Under the pieces are notes generated by a model, which was given only the letters and a program-made list of their open reading frames with translations, ran no database searches and was not told the origin of the DNA. Of a stretch of DNA of 64,000 nucleotides, positions 1 to 12,711 are shown piece after piece. Every line of letters starts with the position of its first letter. The stretch's first letter is position 1. A program made the position numbers and the translations under genes. This DNA is from Liolophura sinensis (taxonomy: Eukaryota; Mollusca; Polyplacophora; Chitonida; Chitonidae), in the NCBI RefSeq assembly GCF_032854445.1, contig NC_088301.1, positions 49,835,187-49,899,186 of the forward strand, read 5' to 3'.

Positions 1-147
1 TGATTTCGTGATGCTGTATGTGAACTATATATATATAATCATTTTCTGATGGAAGTATATAGCTGTACAAAAGAATCGATACTAGAAAGCGCTTTCTCGC
101 AGTTCCAATATATATGTGGTATATGAAGCTCTGCAATACCAAATCAG

Positions 148-302
148 GTGGGAAGGTCTGGCAACAACCTGCGGATGGTCGTGGGTTTTCCTCGGGCTCT
201 AACCCGTTTAATCCGCCCATCATAATGCTGGAAGCAATCGAATAAGTAAAATATTCGTAAGTACGGCGTAAAACATCTTCAAATAAATAAGTAAATAAAT
301 AT
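148..302 (+). mobile_element. SINE fragment, 5'-truncated
   Basis: Shares the SINE body seen at 5700, 11056 and 33475: 'gggaaggtctg', 'cctgcggatggtcgtgggtt', 'cataatgctgg', then 'gtacggcgtaaaac' and an A/T-rich 'aaataaataag' tail. The tRNA-like head is missing, so this is a 5'-truncated copy on the plus strand. It has diverged ('taacccgtttaatccgccc' replaces the usual 'tgcccggtttcctcccacc'). Confidence 0.8.
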
Positions 303-1284
303 ATTCTGTATGGTGTACTTGTGTGTAAAAGTTGCTATATAACTAAAACCCTTGTACAGAATTTAACAGCATTCCTCACAAATGAGCTATAGAAGTTTAA
401 CCTACCTTCTGCTAAGGTAGACCTATATGCACATGTACGCATAGCAAGTATCTATATTCTATGTGACAACACATGTTATACACACAAACTCAAGCAGTAA
501 TCATAAGTGCCATTCAGTGTTTTACTCATCGCTAATCCCATCACACGGTATACTTTAGTGGCAAAGATACGCACAATTACTACATAATCGCTTTAACTCC
601 AGAAGCTCTTTTCCAGTTTGTAGACGTATGATTTATACACCTACCCGGAACTTCCTATATACCTGCAGTGTTAGACGACCACCTGGGGTGTAAGGCCTTA
701 AGTAGATTTATGGCAGGGAAGTCACTGTTTTGAAAACACAATGATCTCGCTTTTAAAGGGAAATATACACATGACAAAATTCCATTTCCGACTTATAACT
801 ACTTTACATTGACAAAGGAGGACAACACCGTGTGTGTCTGAGTTTAGTCAGACAACGCGCACACGCATGTGGCTAGCACGCAGGTACCAGATATTTCCGG
901 TCTCTAGATGTGTGGGAGGCAAGGAACTAGCTCCTTCCTTCCATAGCTCTATAGATACTGCTTCACAGAAACGTAAGGTTCATTGCTTATTTTCGATTTG
1001 GTACCTACGTTATTGGAACCGCTAGCGTTGTAGCCCTGGTGTTCAATCAACTGAGAGGTCTACTGCGATAGGCTTAGAATGGATATGCTTTACCAACTTC
1101 TCAAGCCACACAGCGTATGGAATAGTACTGGATGACACGAGGATGGAATATATACCTCCATGATTCGTGGGAAAGGACAATGCTTCGGTGGGCTTAAGTA
1201 ACCTGGTCAGACGATCTAATACATTGGATGTATTATATAATACGGTATACCAATTACACTAATAAGCCTATGTATCTCACAAAC

Positions 1285-1288
<4 letters not shown>
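303..1288. other. Non-coding stretch, nothing recognised
   Basis: Apart from short chance reading frames I see no domain, splice pair or repeat that I can defend in this kilobase. Confidence 0.5.

Positions 1289-1330
<42 letters not shown>
1289..1330. repeat. (AT)n microsatellite
   Basis: Uninterrupted AT dinucleotide run of about 42 bp. Confidence 0.95.
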
Positions 1331-1333
<3 letters not shown>

Positions 1334-1527
1334 GTGTTTTAACTTTATCATACACTGACTTCCACAGGAATACGATGTGATACTACTGGAAATGCCGGGG
1401 CAAGTATTTTAGCAGTACACGTGGATAAATCTATAGCTAGGCTCTACGTAGCTTACCACTTTGCACAGGTCTGTGTCCAGATAGAGCCGATCGACTGAAG
1501 GTGTAAACTATGATTTGTCTAATCCAG

Positions 1528-1683
1528 GTGATTTGTCAATCACAGGTAATAGTATGGAGATTTCAAGCTTCAGCGACTCGGAATTGATTGATCTTGCTGT
1601 ATCGGTGGAGGCAGATCGCGTTCTGTTAGATAAATCATTAGCCGGAAACGAGGCATTCGCTGTACAGAGGCCGGGCTGTTCAC
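1528..1683 (+). CDS. Possible internal exon, unknown protein
   Basis: This is a speculative exon. A plausible acceptor ('gtctaatccag') precedes it and a strong donor ('gtaagt') follows it. Both borders fall in phase 1, so the 156-bp segment is symmetric and open (52 codons). The translation is acidic and serine-rich (it includes SFSDSELIDLAVSVEADRVL) and has a protein-like composition. I recognise no family. No neighbouring exon could be found on either side. The minus strand is also open here, which weakens the call. It could equally be chance open sequence in a somewhat less AT-rich patch. Confidence 0.22.
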
Positions 1684-2440
1684 GTAAGTCAATTGGAGAT
1701 AAATAATACAAGCTCCGGCGATCCTGCCCACACAAATGACTCAGAACCGGAAATTCTCGGGCCAAGCGGCATAATAGGGTTGTGTGACTGGTATTCTCTC
1801 GCACGCGGTGCGTGGGCTCCTGTGATTGACACTCACTCATATCGCTCCAAACAAGCATTTCTCCAGTCAGGTCGCAACACATGGGGATATAAGGTCACTC
1901 AGTACACGACCAGGCGGCTTGTCGAAGTATATTTAGCAATAGTTGTAACTTACCTATTTATAGAAAGATGAGTAGCCAAGTCGTATAGTTGGCTGGTCTG
2001 TGACACCAATTCCTGCGACGTCTAACACTACAAGTTATCGGTAAAACCACGACTGTAAGATTCCTGGAAATATCAAGCCTCAGAAGAGGACACCGTGGGC
2101 CCGAGGTACGGCGTGCCAAAACTCACACACAGGCGGGAGAGCTGTCCCTGTCTAGGGCAGTAGTAGTCGTAGTAAGAAGGCTGAGTTCACGTCGGCTGGC
2201 TGGTGGGGTTTAAAAGCTATGTTGTCAGCTTAGGTCAGCCTCTGTACCTACTCTATCGTGATTCCCCTAGACTTCCCCGACAACTTAAACCAGACTTCTT
2301 TACTTCACAAACTTCTTCAAAGTTTAGAGAAGCTTAAACACGTCACACATCAACACTACTTTCCGTGAAAAGATGCTCAACGGAGCACAACTTGTGTGAC
2401 CTAGAATGACTCATCGGCTGTGAAATGCGTTTTGATTTGC
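1684..2440. other. Unassigned, less AT-rich stretch
   Basis: No gene is recognised. Composition is more balanced than in most of the window, and the stretch runs into the promoter-like patch near 2.5 kb. A reading frame at 1720-1971 (plus) has no splice support or known motif. Confidence 0.4.
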
Positions 2441-2482
2441 CGAAAACCCGGAAGCATTTTGTTTACATTGGAACTCCCCGCC

Positions 2483-2566
2483 TGACGTCACAAATATGAG
2501 CTGACGTCAGTGGTAAATTTTTCCATATACGGTTATCACCGGATCTTCTCGCGGGAAGGGGGCGTG
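2483..2566. promoter_or_regulatory. Promoter-like patch with twin CRE sites
   Basis: Two perfect palindromic CRE octamers (tgacgtca) sit at 2483-2490 and 2502-2509, 19 bp apart. They are followed by a G-rich 'gggaagggggcgtg' at about 2553-2566 and a 'gccaat' box near 2620. CREB/ATF bZIP factors bind the CRE octamer. I see no TATA box and cannot tell which strand, if either, is transcribed. The only nearby candidate coding sequence is the weak exon at 1528-1683, which reads away from any product of this patch. It may belong to an unrecognised 5' exon. Confidence 0.4.
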
Positions 2567-2599
2567 ATTTACAATTCTTCACCACTTTTTGTCAAGTGG

Positions 2600-4338
2600 C
2601 AGTTTCAAAAAGCTCTTTAGCCAATGATACTGCTATCACAGCTAAATAAACAAGCCTATTCTAGACCCTTGCAAATCATGACTTACATGTATAAATAGAT
2701 CTTAGGTCAGTTATTAAAAAAAAAAAACAACAACAACAACACAGTAATATGTTAAAATATAATCAATTTAGTTGGATAAATGCATTTCCTGGTAACAAGA
2801 AAATATCAGTAGGCCTAATAAAATAGCGTTTATTAAAGAAATATTTTTGATTGATGACAATGCAGTTTTAGCATTTTTTTGTGGTTTTGCTCGTACGTAT
2901 TATCAGAGTAGTCTCCGAATAAAAAGTTAGAAAAGTTAAATTTCCCAGATTTACAAGTTTTCATGTAGTCGACCATGAAGAGACATTGATCTATTTACCT
3001 GTGCAAAGACTTAAATAATTGAGGACAGTAAAGTAAACTCTTTCTAGAACGAATTAAGGAAATGCCTGCTAACATTCCTAAAATGACATTTTTTGGTGAG
3101 AATGTGTGGATGTAGCTGACTAAAAATATATGTATAAATAACTGGATCAATACTACCGAACTATCACGACTTTGTAGAAACATGCAGATAATCATATATG
3201 TATATGTATGTGACATATGATCACGTGTATATACCGGAAGGAATAAACTTAAACAATCATGGACTAAACTTTCCTTATACAAAATATATCGGAGAGCCTG
3301 ATCATGAACCACTGTCTATATTTGGACACAAGGAATTAATCGAACTTCCGTGAAACAAAGCCCAGATTCTTTGCCTTACGCATCCCTGAGTATGTACATG
3401 TATTTTAGCCAAATGGATACATGAGTATCACTTCATTTGGTCCATTCGAATGTTAGGCTAGCTGTTAAAATGCGTCTATATGCTGTGAAGTCATTGTGCG
3501 ATATATAGGCCTACGTATATGACCTGAGATATGGCCTATAACGAGTTTTACTGACATTGGTTCATGTAACAAGTTTCAGATCACAACTTTCCGGATATGA
3601 GTATATATATATATCCATAAGCATGTCATAAGCATGTTATGCACACACTTGGAGCATCCACCATTTTCAGAGAGCTCACACATACACCGCCTCAAACCCT
3701 CCACAGCCCACCAACATCAAAGTGCATGTCTCGCGTCAAGATCTCGATTAAACTGGATATTGTCAATTTTGATATCGTAACACCCTCCTTTTGTTAGACA
3801 GCTATGTGTCCAAAGGTCCTATATAGATGCCATATATACAAAATCTTGCATATTGCACTTCGTTGCCCTCGTATGCATGTAGCTTATCTTATATGCTTTA
3901 AATCCACGGCCGAATATTAATTGTTAATTTCATGGTAACTTACATATACCTTGTCTATAGAAAACAAATAATGTAAATTTCTTTAAGGTTTCCACACGTA
4001 GAGTACCTACTCGTAGATATGGGAGAACGGTCGTGATATCTGCATTGCATATCATTACCTGTCTAAAATTACTCGGTAATTGGATTTTCCATATGTGAGA
4101 GTGGTTTTACACGTGCACACTTGTTGACTATTCATAGAATGAAGTATATATTCTGTGAAATAAAGCGTAACCAAGGCGCGTCTCTATTGGACGTGAATGT
4201 CATGCCTGTTGTTAAAAACCGTGATTTTATGTAATCATGCATTACCACATTTTCATTTGTTTGTTTTTTTTTTAACGCGAAACTCGAGAATTTTCACTTA
4301 TACGACAGCGGAATGCTTAACCTTTGAAGGTATGTTTT

Positions 4339-4344
<6 letters not shown>
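2600..4344. other. AT-rich non-coding DNA
   Basis: Contains a short A run followed by CAA repeats (about 2718-2742) and scattered short TA tracts. No gene or full mobile element was recognised. Confidence 0.5.
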
Positions 4345-4379
<35 letters not shown>

Positions 4380-4399
4380 GCGCGCGCGTGCGTGTGTGT
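4345..4399. repeat. (TG)n/(CG) microsatellite
   Basis: A TG dinucleotide run grades into 'cgcgcgcgtgcgtg'. Alternating purine-pyrimidine tracts of this kind can form Z-DNA. Confidence 0.92.
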
Positions 4400-4474
4400 T
4401 CAAAGAAAAAATATCATGTAACTTTTCAGATTTAATGATATATTGATGTCAGTTACCTGAAAATAGGAAACACA

Positions 4475-4590
4475 AGTTCTGCCCGGATTCCTCCCACCAA
4501 GACGCTGGCCACCGTCGTATATAAGTAAATTATTCTTGATTACAGCGTAAAATATCAATTAAATAAAAAAAAATAAATAGATAAGACAAG
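4475..4590 (+). mobile_element. SINE 3' fragment
   Basis: Only the distal part of the SINE body remains: 'tctgcccggattcctcccacc', 'gctggccaccgtcgtat', 'attcttgattacagcgtaaaa', then an A-rich 'aaataaatag' tail. Confidence 0.75.
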
Positions 4591-5603
4591 TAAGAGACAA
4601 ATATGTCAAAGGCATTTTCGTTAGGATTTCTGGGAATGTTTCACTCTAATTTTCTGTTTACAATGGGTTTAAGCTGTCTCAGATTAGGTGTCTGCATGTA
4701 CAAAATTTCATTTCTGTCTCATACATCGTTCTGTCATGTCTGAACCATATCAATGAGTAAAATGTGGGTGTGTTTGTGGATATTCCCTGTATATACCAGC
4801 GCGCAACAAATAGTAAATAAAGCTTGTTCTGCTATCATATCTTTCAACAAGGTTAAACAGTTCATGTATTACACTGTTTTTGATAAAGGCCTCCGTCCTG
4901 TATAAAGCTTCCTAGAAACATTTAGGATTAGGATGAAGGCTTTCATTTGATAACTTGATATTCCTTTCAACAAGGATATATACAGTTATAGGCAGATTTA
5001 CAAGAAATAAGCTGTGATCTGAAAGACATATCCATACCGGTAAAGTATTAGACGATGCAGGGTAAGGTAGTTAATTCCGTGAAGAATTCCCTGGTCCATA
5101 ACTGCAAAATTCTATATATAACCTACATGTATACAAATTGTAAATATTTGTTACACATATACAGTTTGTTGGACATGCACACAGGAGATATATCTGTATT
5201 CATGTAAGCAACTATTTGTAACAAGAGAGCTTTTTTTGTGTGACCAGCTGGTAGCGTAGTACTAATGTATATAATAGAATATTAGTCGGTTCCGCAGGAA
5301 AAGATATCCCAGTGTTCAACAAGCTTTTCACCTTATTAAAGACTTAGCATTTATCTAATATAACTTTGTCCTTTTCATCAGTTTGATACAAAATAACTAA
5401 AACATTAATGAACAGTAAACTACACAACTTAGATCCGTATTACTTAGGAATGGAAAGGTTCCCCGTTATGTTTAACATAGACTTTACTATGACGACACTT
5501 ACAGTTAGCCCTGCATCATGAAAAGAGATGTTTGTCTTTATGTAACCAAGAAGAAAACTGTAACACATTTATAAAGGACATTGCGCATTTTTGTGTGATG
5601 TTT

Positions 5604-5605
<2 letters not shown>
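4591..5605. other. AT-rich non-coding DNA
   Basis: No reading frame, splice pair or repeat that I can support. Confidence 0.5.

Positions 5606-5643
<38 letters not shown>
5606..5643. repeat. (TA)n microsatellite
   Basis: Perfect TA run of about 38 bp, ending less than 60 bp upstream of the SINE at 5700. Confidence 0.93.
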
Positions 5644-5649
<6 letters not shown>

Positions 5650-5699
5650 CGGTATTCCTAAACAAAATTCGATTTGCTCGGGCTCTAATGACTTCTACG

Positions 5700-5930
5700 T
5701 AGCGAGTATTGCGCAATGGATCAGGAGCGTCTCACCAATGCGATCGCTGTGAGTTCAAGTCCAGCTCATGCTCTTCGGCCTTAAGTGGGAAGGTCTTCCA
5801 GCAGCCTACGGATGGTCCTGGGTTTTCCTCGGGTTCTGCCCGGTTTCCTTCCGTCAATGCTGGCCGCCCTCGCATAGGTGAAATATTCTTGAGTAGGGCG
5901 TAAAACATCATTCAGATAATAAATACATAC
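5700..5930 (+). mobile_element. tRNA-derived SINE, nearly full length
   Basis: The head resembles the 3' half of a tRNA, with a polymerase III B box ('gagttcaagtcc', 5751-5762). The A-box part is degraded or missing compared with the 33-kb copy. The body follows: 'gggaaggtctt', 'cctacggatggtcctgggtt', 'tctgcccggtttcctt', 'aatgctggccgccctcg', 'gagtagggcgtaaaac', then an AT-rich tail. It is non-autonomous and would need a LINE reverse transcriptase. The reading frame across it is incidental. Confidence 0.88.
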
Positions 5931-7997
5931 TGTTAAGAAAAGAAAATCAGTTTTTACTTTCGAGACGTCGGTTGTTCAACAGTTCTTATGTGGCAAAATC
6001 TGAAAGAAATCTGGCATTTTAGCCATGTTGAATCTTGTCTTAAGCCTTTAGAAATCTTAAAATTAGGAACCTGTTTGTGTATTGTGCTGAGTTCGATATG
6101 TTGATATAGAGTATTCAGTTGGAAATCTAATTGGAAATTGGCACCGCCCTTAAAATAAAAACTCGGGAACCTTAATATTGGTAGAATGAATGGTGCCAAG
6201 TGACAAAATATCACTCCGATCAATATTTTCCCAGCAATTGCATTTTAAAATTTTTGCACACATGTATATTTTATGTATTGGGTATTAAATTAAACGGGTG
6301 CCAGGCCTATCTAAGAGATCTCTCACCAGCCATGGGCACTTTGTTTACTTTAGGCGATAAGATTACAGGATGCACTGTTTTCATTCTCCCACAGCTGAAG
6401 ATTATTTAATTTTTAGACCCAAAGCCTTTTTAGATTGCTTGCATAGTCAAACCATTGGGTAGAAGTTCAAATCCAAACATGCATGGCCGTTCGAAATATC
6501 TGTTATTTTTTCTCATTGTAAAGTAGACATTTGTACACAAATGCCTCGAAGCTCGGACGTTGCTTGCAACTTTAATACATGCCATATCTGTTTTTGAAAT
6601 TTAAAATCGTAAGAGCGGTTGCAATGTATTAAAGAAATCATGAAGCACTTGATGTACAGTAAATGACCTAATATTTCGTCCATGTCTAAGTTGTATTATT
6701 CCCAAATCTTCGGTAAATACTTCTCCATTGCCCATTTCGTTCCTTTCATTACATTACATTACATAAGTGTCGATCAGATTCCGTTATTTTATAGTCAATT
6801 TAAATAGTTCATCAGAATTTGACATACGTTACTGGACTACAAATATGGAGATAATTCGAGATAATTCCTTAATTCAAGTAATTTGGGCAGCCATAACTGC
6901 CAAAAGTAGACAAGATACTTTGTTGATAATGTACTGACCTTTTCTCTAACTGCTGGCTGAGCATGCTTTAATCCGTGCCGATGTTCCATTGTCCCGAGAC
7001 ATCCTCTTTATTCCCCGAGGTATACATATCACCGAGATTATATGTCTTGCCAGGTGATTTATCACATGACACACACGTTACCTTCATGTGCCCGGTACTA
7101 CATTTCAGAGGCGAACATAGTTTGGACATATCTGTCTTTCGAATCCCGTAAAAAACGAAGGTAGCAAGAACATGTGAGATGCTTGAACTCAGTCTATCTT
7201 AGCGTCCAGCTATTCGGGCTCAAGGTTTTTAGACTGAAGTAAAACTCAGAGTGTTATCATTTCCCAGCTGCTGGAAACAGGTTGACAAGACGCCATGGAA
7301 ACAGGTTTTGATGAGGTCATACAATGGCCAAAGAATTCACAGAGCAAAAAAGCCCATTGAAAACATTATTCTGTTTCATACTTGTACATATAAAGATAAA
7401 AACAGAGGCATATAAACAGTACTTCATGTGACAACTTTTCTGGGATCTTCTGTACAGATATCAACAGGATCCATAGATCCGATGGAGTTTATTGCGCCAA
7501 CTTATGGGATTGTATTATTCATCTATCTGTATATGCGAGTGTGCATGAGGTATAGTATCTGGACATTTTGACACGTGAATACACAGAACAGGTGAACTGT
7601 GTTGTGTAAGTGGAGGAAACAAAGGCTTCTAAAGTGTTAACTGAAGTCTGCAAATATCTTCACAAACCATGACAAGCAAGTTTTACATGTATACTTATAT
7701 ATCTATTTATCCTGCTCAGTTGTGATGATACGTGTAAAATTCTTTCTTGTTGATTTGTGGTATATGTATATATAATAAGTGGTGATTTTGTCAGGTAGTT
7801 AATTATTATGTAGGTGTCCTAGGGGAATGATCAGTTAGCATTATTCATTGCCATACTGCAAAATCGGCGTTGAGAGCCTAAGCGCATATTTTGTCCGTTG
7901 TGTTTTGCACGCTTATATCCTTAATACGTTGTACTCCTCAACATGTTCATTCATTTACTATATTCCTAAACACACGTTTTAGCTCTCTCTAGACGGA
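5931..7997. other. AT-rich non-coding DNA
   Basis: Contains a short 'attacattacattacat' tandem near 6750. No gene is recognised on either strand. Confidence 0.5.
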
Positions 7998-8022
7998 AAC
8001 ATGTTTAGCGTCTAAACATGTT
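7998..8022. repeat. Perfect short palindrome
   Basis: Perfect 10-bp arms, 'aacatgttta' and 'taaacatgtt', are separated by 5 bp. The flanks extend a weaker agacg/cgtct pairing. The related string 'aacatgtttag' recurs near 10567. Confidence 0.75.
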
Positions 8023-11000
8023 AAAGGAAACCAGTCTATCTAAGAATGGCTAATGAAGACAAAATTAGAAAACAAATATATAAATATATTAGAAATATAT
8101 TTATTTTTATCTCACATTCACATTCCGTGGTCCACAGCGGCCTATATTAATACAGTGTGTTGAAATGAACATTTAGATAAAAGGAAAACCGACTTATAAC
8201 TTTGCATATAATACACAAAAGTAAGCCTGGATTTTCTTGATCTTTTACAGGATAGAACACTTATACTGATGGTGACTCATACTAAGTTACATACAAAACG
8301 AAACACGCAAAAGCAGAATTTTGTTTCATGCTTAACAAAATGTGAAACCTGTTTTAAGACAAGTTCAGAGTACAATATAACAGACTTTAGAGTAACAGCA
8401 AAATACTGTAATCATAAAAAGCAGTGTTCAGTTAAAAAAGTAATTGTATTTTCAGATATACAAACAGCAAAGTCTGAAATCTAAAGAAACACATCCACTT
8501 CACACAGAAGGCAGTGTAGTAGACGATTGCCTAGTACATATACTACCACAGAAAGAAACCGCATAGCTGTTATAAATTTTGGGTATTGATATCTGATTAA
8601 ATTATTAACTTACAGCGATTAATACAAGTCAATAATCAGCTAAGAAATAACAATATAGTTTTATGTCTGTCAATTTCCCTGCTCACTATATATTTATACA
8701 ATTAAAAGTCAAAAAATGAGTCGTAGTGAAAACCCGTTTTGGCATCTAAAACTGCCATATGTAAAAAACCAAAAAGTTGGTAGCATTTTGGGTATGATAT
8801 AGATCAAACAAGTAATACGTCACTGATAAAAGTTGTAGGGAAAGGGTTAAGTCACTTCCTGTATGGATTGCTACATGTATGCCATCCCAAATGATGTAGC
8901 AGGTCTCCCTCCTTCAAAAACAGCATGATGTAGTGGGGTTTTTTGCCGGCTCTGCAAGTCAGCTTTACTTATCTGAGGGCACAAAATAACGCAATGGGTA
9001 AGTGCACAAAAAACACAAATATTTATACCAATTATCAAAATATTCAGAATTAATATTTGTTTTACAGAAACAGAAGAATATCAAATTATAAACACATACG
9101 AAAAACATTACAAAAGCGGTACACTGATTTAGGTGTATGTGAAGAACTACACATTTCACAATGAGACTTTTACATACTTAAAAAGGCAATACCTACATCT
9201 GTTTCTACTATTAGCTCTGGCTCCTGCTTCTCCTTTGTAACGGACTTCACCGGCAATAACGGCCCGCTCAACTTTCCTCATGTTACTGTTTCATTGCTAT
9301 ATTGCCACAGACCACTTCCCACCTCATACTCCTGTTAAATCAGATACAAAAAGCAAAGGTCAAGGTCGGTAATCTTTATGGTAAATGTCTAATTATTCAA
9401 CTGCTTGTATTAATGTATCAGAGTAATTTATTTTAGAATTCAAAAACACTAGGACCCAGCAAGCAATGATCATCTGTGATGATAGTTAAACAACCAAAAC
9501 AGTGACATTCTAGTTAACTAAAGTATACATTAAAACTACCAAGAAAACCATAATGAAAGAAAATCCTTCACTCTACTGGATGTCATAGTATTAAAATAAT
9601 CTAAGAGGCTAACACATTTGGGCTTCAGAATGAAAAAGCTATTCTTTCACAATACCTCATTTAGAGCTGTTCATAAATTGACACGAGTACCTAGCCCCAT
9701 GCGTGTATATTACGTAATACTCCGGAAACATTTCAAACCACTAAACTAGTTAAGAACGTATGAACAAACAGAATTCAAAGATACTCACTTCATTGCCTCT
9801 GTCAGTGTGATCAGATCAAAAAAGGATGTCAAGTATGTGTAGCGCTGATGCCCGTCTGTGCCCCACGACATCATTATTTAGGTTAGAATTCAGTAGGCAG
9901 AATTCCTTTTTAACCTGCAAAAATGCAACACACTGGTACAGAATGTACTAGATAGGCTTCCATCGGTGTCAGGTAATACTATTTGATATGGGTCCTGGGC
10001 CAGTTCCATTGTAATTAAAGACAATGTATCCTCTTATCACATTATTTGGAATATATCTCATGAATGAGATATAATTTTAAGTAGCATTATTAAGTGTTTT
10101 TTTCATTTGTGCCCAAACTTACCATAGTCAGTCTAATAACATAATTGTTCAAATTTCCCTTCTACAAACTACTTACTACTTAAGTAAGCCAGGCATATAT
10201 AGAAAACATCTTCACATGTCAGGGTGTAATGACAGCTGACACACGTACATGATCATCAAATGCAAACACATTTAACTGATGTTTGTTTGGACTAAATATT
10301 TTTGTAATTTATCAGCTGTAAGCACAGAAAGCCAAACAGTGAGCAATGAAAAAGAAAAGTTTATCATATGCAGGTGCCAAAATTCGTGACCACCATCAAG
10401 CAATGAACAATACTGTGATCCACTGCTTAATATAACTGCTTATAGAGGCTCGAAATTATTAGTTGAATCCAAATATAATGTTTTCATTCTAAATACGTAC
10501 ATGTTTGGAAGTCAGATTAAATAGGAGAGCAAACGTTATAGACACTAAACACGTTCGCACATCCAACATGTTTAGGTCAGCCGTGCTTTAAGCTAAGAAC
10601 GCATTTCTTAACAAGTTTAGCACACAACATGTTAAGGTGACGTTTGAATGCTAAACCCTCTTTTTGCAACGCAGACATAAATCGTATACACCCCACTTTT
10701 GATAGTTTCACTATTTCAGTATTTTTGATGCTGCAAATTCAAAAAGCACTTTATCAAAACTCATTCACAATGTTAAAATATTTTCCAAGAGACAAGATAA
10801 AGCCGACAAACACCTCCAAACACTGAAGCAAATTAGTAATTAGCAGATCATGCCTCGGGGAAGAGCTGGTTAACATTTTGTGTTATTACTTGCGCGATCT
10901 GCTGTGAGTCATTTGTCTCCAAGACGTTTTGGGACATTTTTGGGAGTGAAATTGAATATGGCTGAATATGACTTTAATGTGAAGTGAAGAGCTCTATACA

Positions 11001-11055
11001 ATACCCAAATTTAATACATATATATCAGCAGAATCTTAGCTTATACTTCCCTGTT
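8023..11055. other. AT-rich non-coding DNA
   Basis: Lysine-rich and aromatic-rich short frames near 8269-8484 and 8965-9159 have the composition expected of AT-rich random sequence and no known motif. No splice-supported exon was seen. Confidence 0.45.
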
Positions 11056-11255
11056 GAGGATGTTGTGATGTTGCTTCCTCTCCGGCCGTACGTGGGAAGG
11101 TCTGTCACCAGCCTGCGGATGGTGATGAGTTTCCCCCGGACTCTGCCCGGTTTCCTCTCACCCTAATGCTGGCCGGGGTCGTATAAGAGAAATATTTTTG
11201 AGTACGGCGTAAAACACCAATCAATCAAATAAATAAATAAATAAATAAATAAATC
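11056..11255 (+). mobile_element. SINE copy, head degraded
   Basis: The body is well preserved: 'cgtgggaaggtctg', 'agcctgcggatggtgatgag', 'tctgcccggtttcctctcac', 'aatgctggccggggtcgtat', 'gagtacggcgtaaaacacc', then an (AAAT)n tail at about 11226-11254. The tRNA-like head is not recognisable. Close match to the bodies at 148 and 5700. Confidence 0.87.
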
Positions 11256-11735
11256 CCATGGAGGATGATACCTTGCTCAACCAAGCAATATTGTTGTTAA
11301 TGCAATGTTGCTTGTACTGTACATGTACTCGGTTAACCCAGTCTGCTGAAAGATACGCAGATGGAGTATACACACTTGTATATGAAAAGGAAGTCATCAT
11401 GTTTTGGATAAACACCAGATCCGGTGTTGTTTTTTTTCCATGTTATGCTGTGAATGTGAGCTGTTAGCACGAAGTTTATGTTGTGAATTGTATGGTAAAA
11501 TCAATGACTTTCTACCCCCTCTTAGCCTCATAAGGTCACATTTCCGTTTTTACTGCAAGTTTACAAATGCAATTTTAAGTGCCTTTTTTCTTCGATCTCT
11601 AGGTGCAAATGTCTTTCCTGTTAAGTTTCTTTTCATAGGACGACGAAATGACGTGAAATAACTTAGACTGACGTTCGCAGTTGGCGGTTTGCTATTCAAC
11701 AGGGACAAGTCATTATTTCTAAAATTATATTTTAG
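11256..11735. other. Non-coding spacer
   Basis: Several overlapping short frames on both strands carry no recognisable motif. Nothing else is seen. Confidence 0.4.
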
Positions 11736-12545
11736 GCTATATCTCCACTGACACTGCACATACAGACTTCAGACTTCATTAGTCACACTTAATGCGAGCT
11801 ATCACGTGATGTGAATAATTCCTGATTCTAATAACATGTGGCACTTCCGTGGACAGTGGTCTGAATAGGAGTTTGACCCACATCTCCATTAATACTGCGC
11901 CTACAGATATCATGTTTGGTATTAAATGTCATTAATGTACGATGTCTGTAGGTGCAGTGTTAGTGGAGATATGGACCAGACTGCTATTTAGACTGCTATT
12001 CACAGAAGCGTCCCATGGTGTTTGGGAATTATTGGCATCACATAATCGTTTGCATTAAATTTCATTAACATACATAACATAACATTCATTAATATGTTGT
12101 CTGTAGGTATAGTGTTAATGGAGATGTGAGCCAGTCTGCTATTCACAGAAGCACCCCCTAGTGTTAGAATCGAATTATTGGCATTACGTCATAGCCTGCG
12201 TTAAATGTCATTAGGGAACCAAATGTGATATCTATAGGTGCAGCATTAATGGATATATGAGCCAGACTGCTATTTACAGAAGCGCCCCTCCTCCTAGTGT
12301 TAGAAATGATAATTACTGGCATCACATGATCACATAAGGAACTAAATATGATGTCTGTAGGTGTAGTATTAATGGAGACACACTGCAGACTGCCATTTAG
12401 TGTGCTATGCACAGAAGCGCCTCCCCCCACCCCGGTGTTAGAATCGGGAATTATTGGCATCACGTAATTGCCCGCTTTAAGTGTCGTTAATGTACAAAGT
12501 ATGATGCCTTTAGATGCAGTATTAATGGAGATATAGCCTAATATA
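11736..12545. repeat. Array of ~130-bp units, inverted then direct
   Basis: One unit contains 'gatgtctgtaggtgcagt', 'taatggagatatg', 'agcagactgctatt'-like text, 'cacagaagcgc', 'gtgttagaatcgggaatta' and 'ttggcatcacgtgat'. Direct copies anchor at about 11941, 12098, 12228, 12351 and 12505 (spacing 123-157 bp). At 11740-11900 the same strings occur in reverse complement ('atctccattaatactgcgcc', 'gaataattcctgattctaat'). The array is therefore partly head to head. The reading frame inside it on the minus strand is a by-product of the repeat. Confidence 0.85.
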
Positions 12546-12711
12546 TAATTTATAGAAATAATTCCATATCCTCATTAAATAGCTAACCACCAACTGTGAA
12601 TCGCAGTCTTCCCTCACGTGATGAAATGTTGATTTTATTTACATTGTTTCAGAGCTGAACAGAACTGAAGGCATGATGACAAATTCCACATCTAAATCGG
12701 AATGCATGAAT

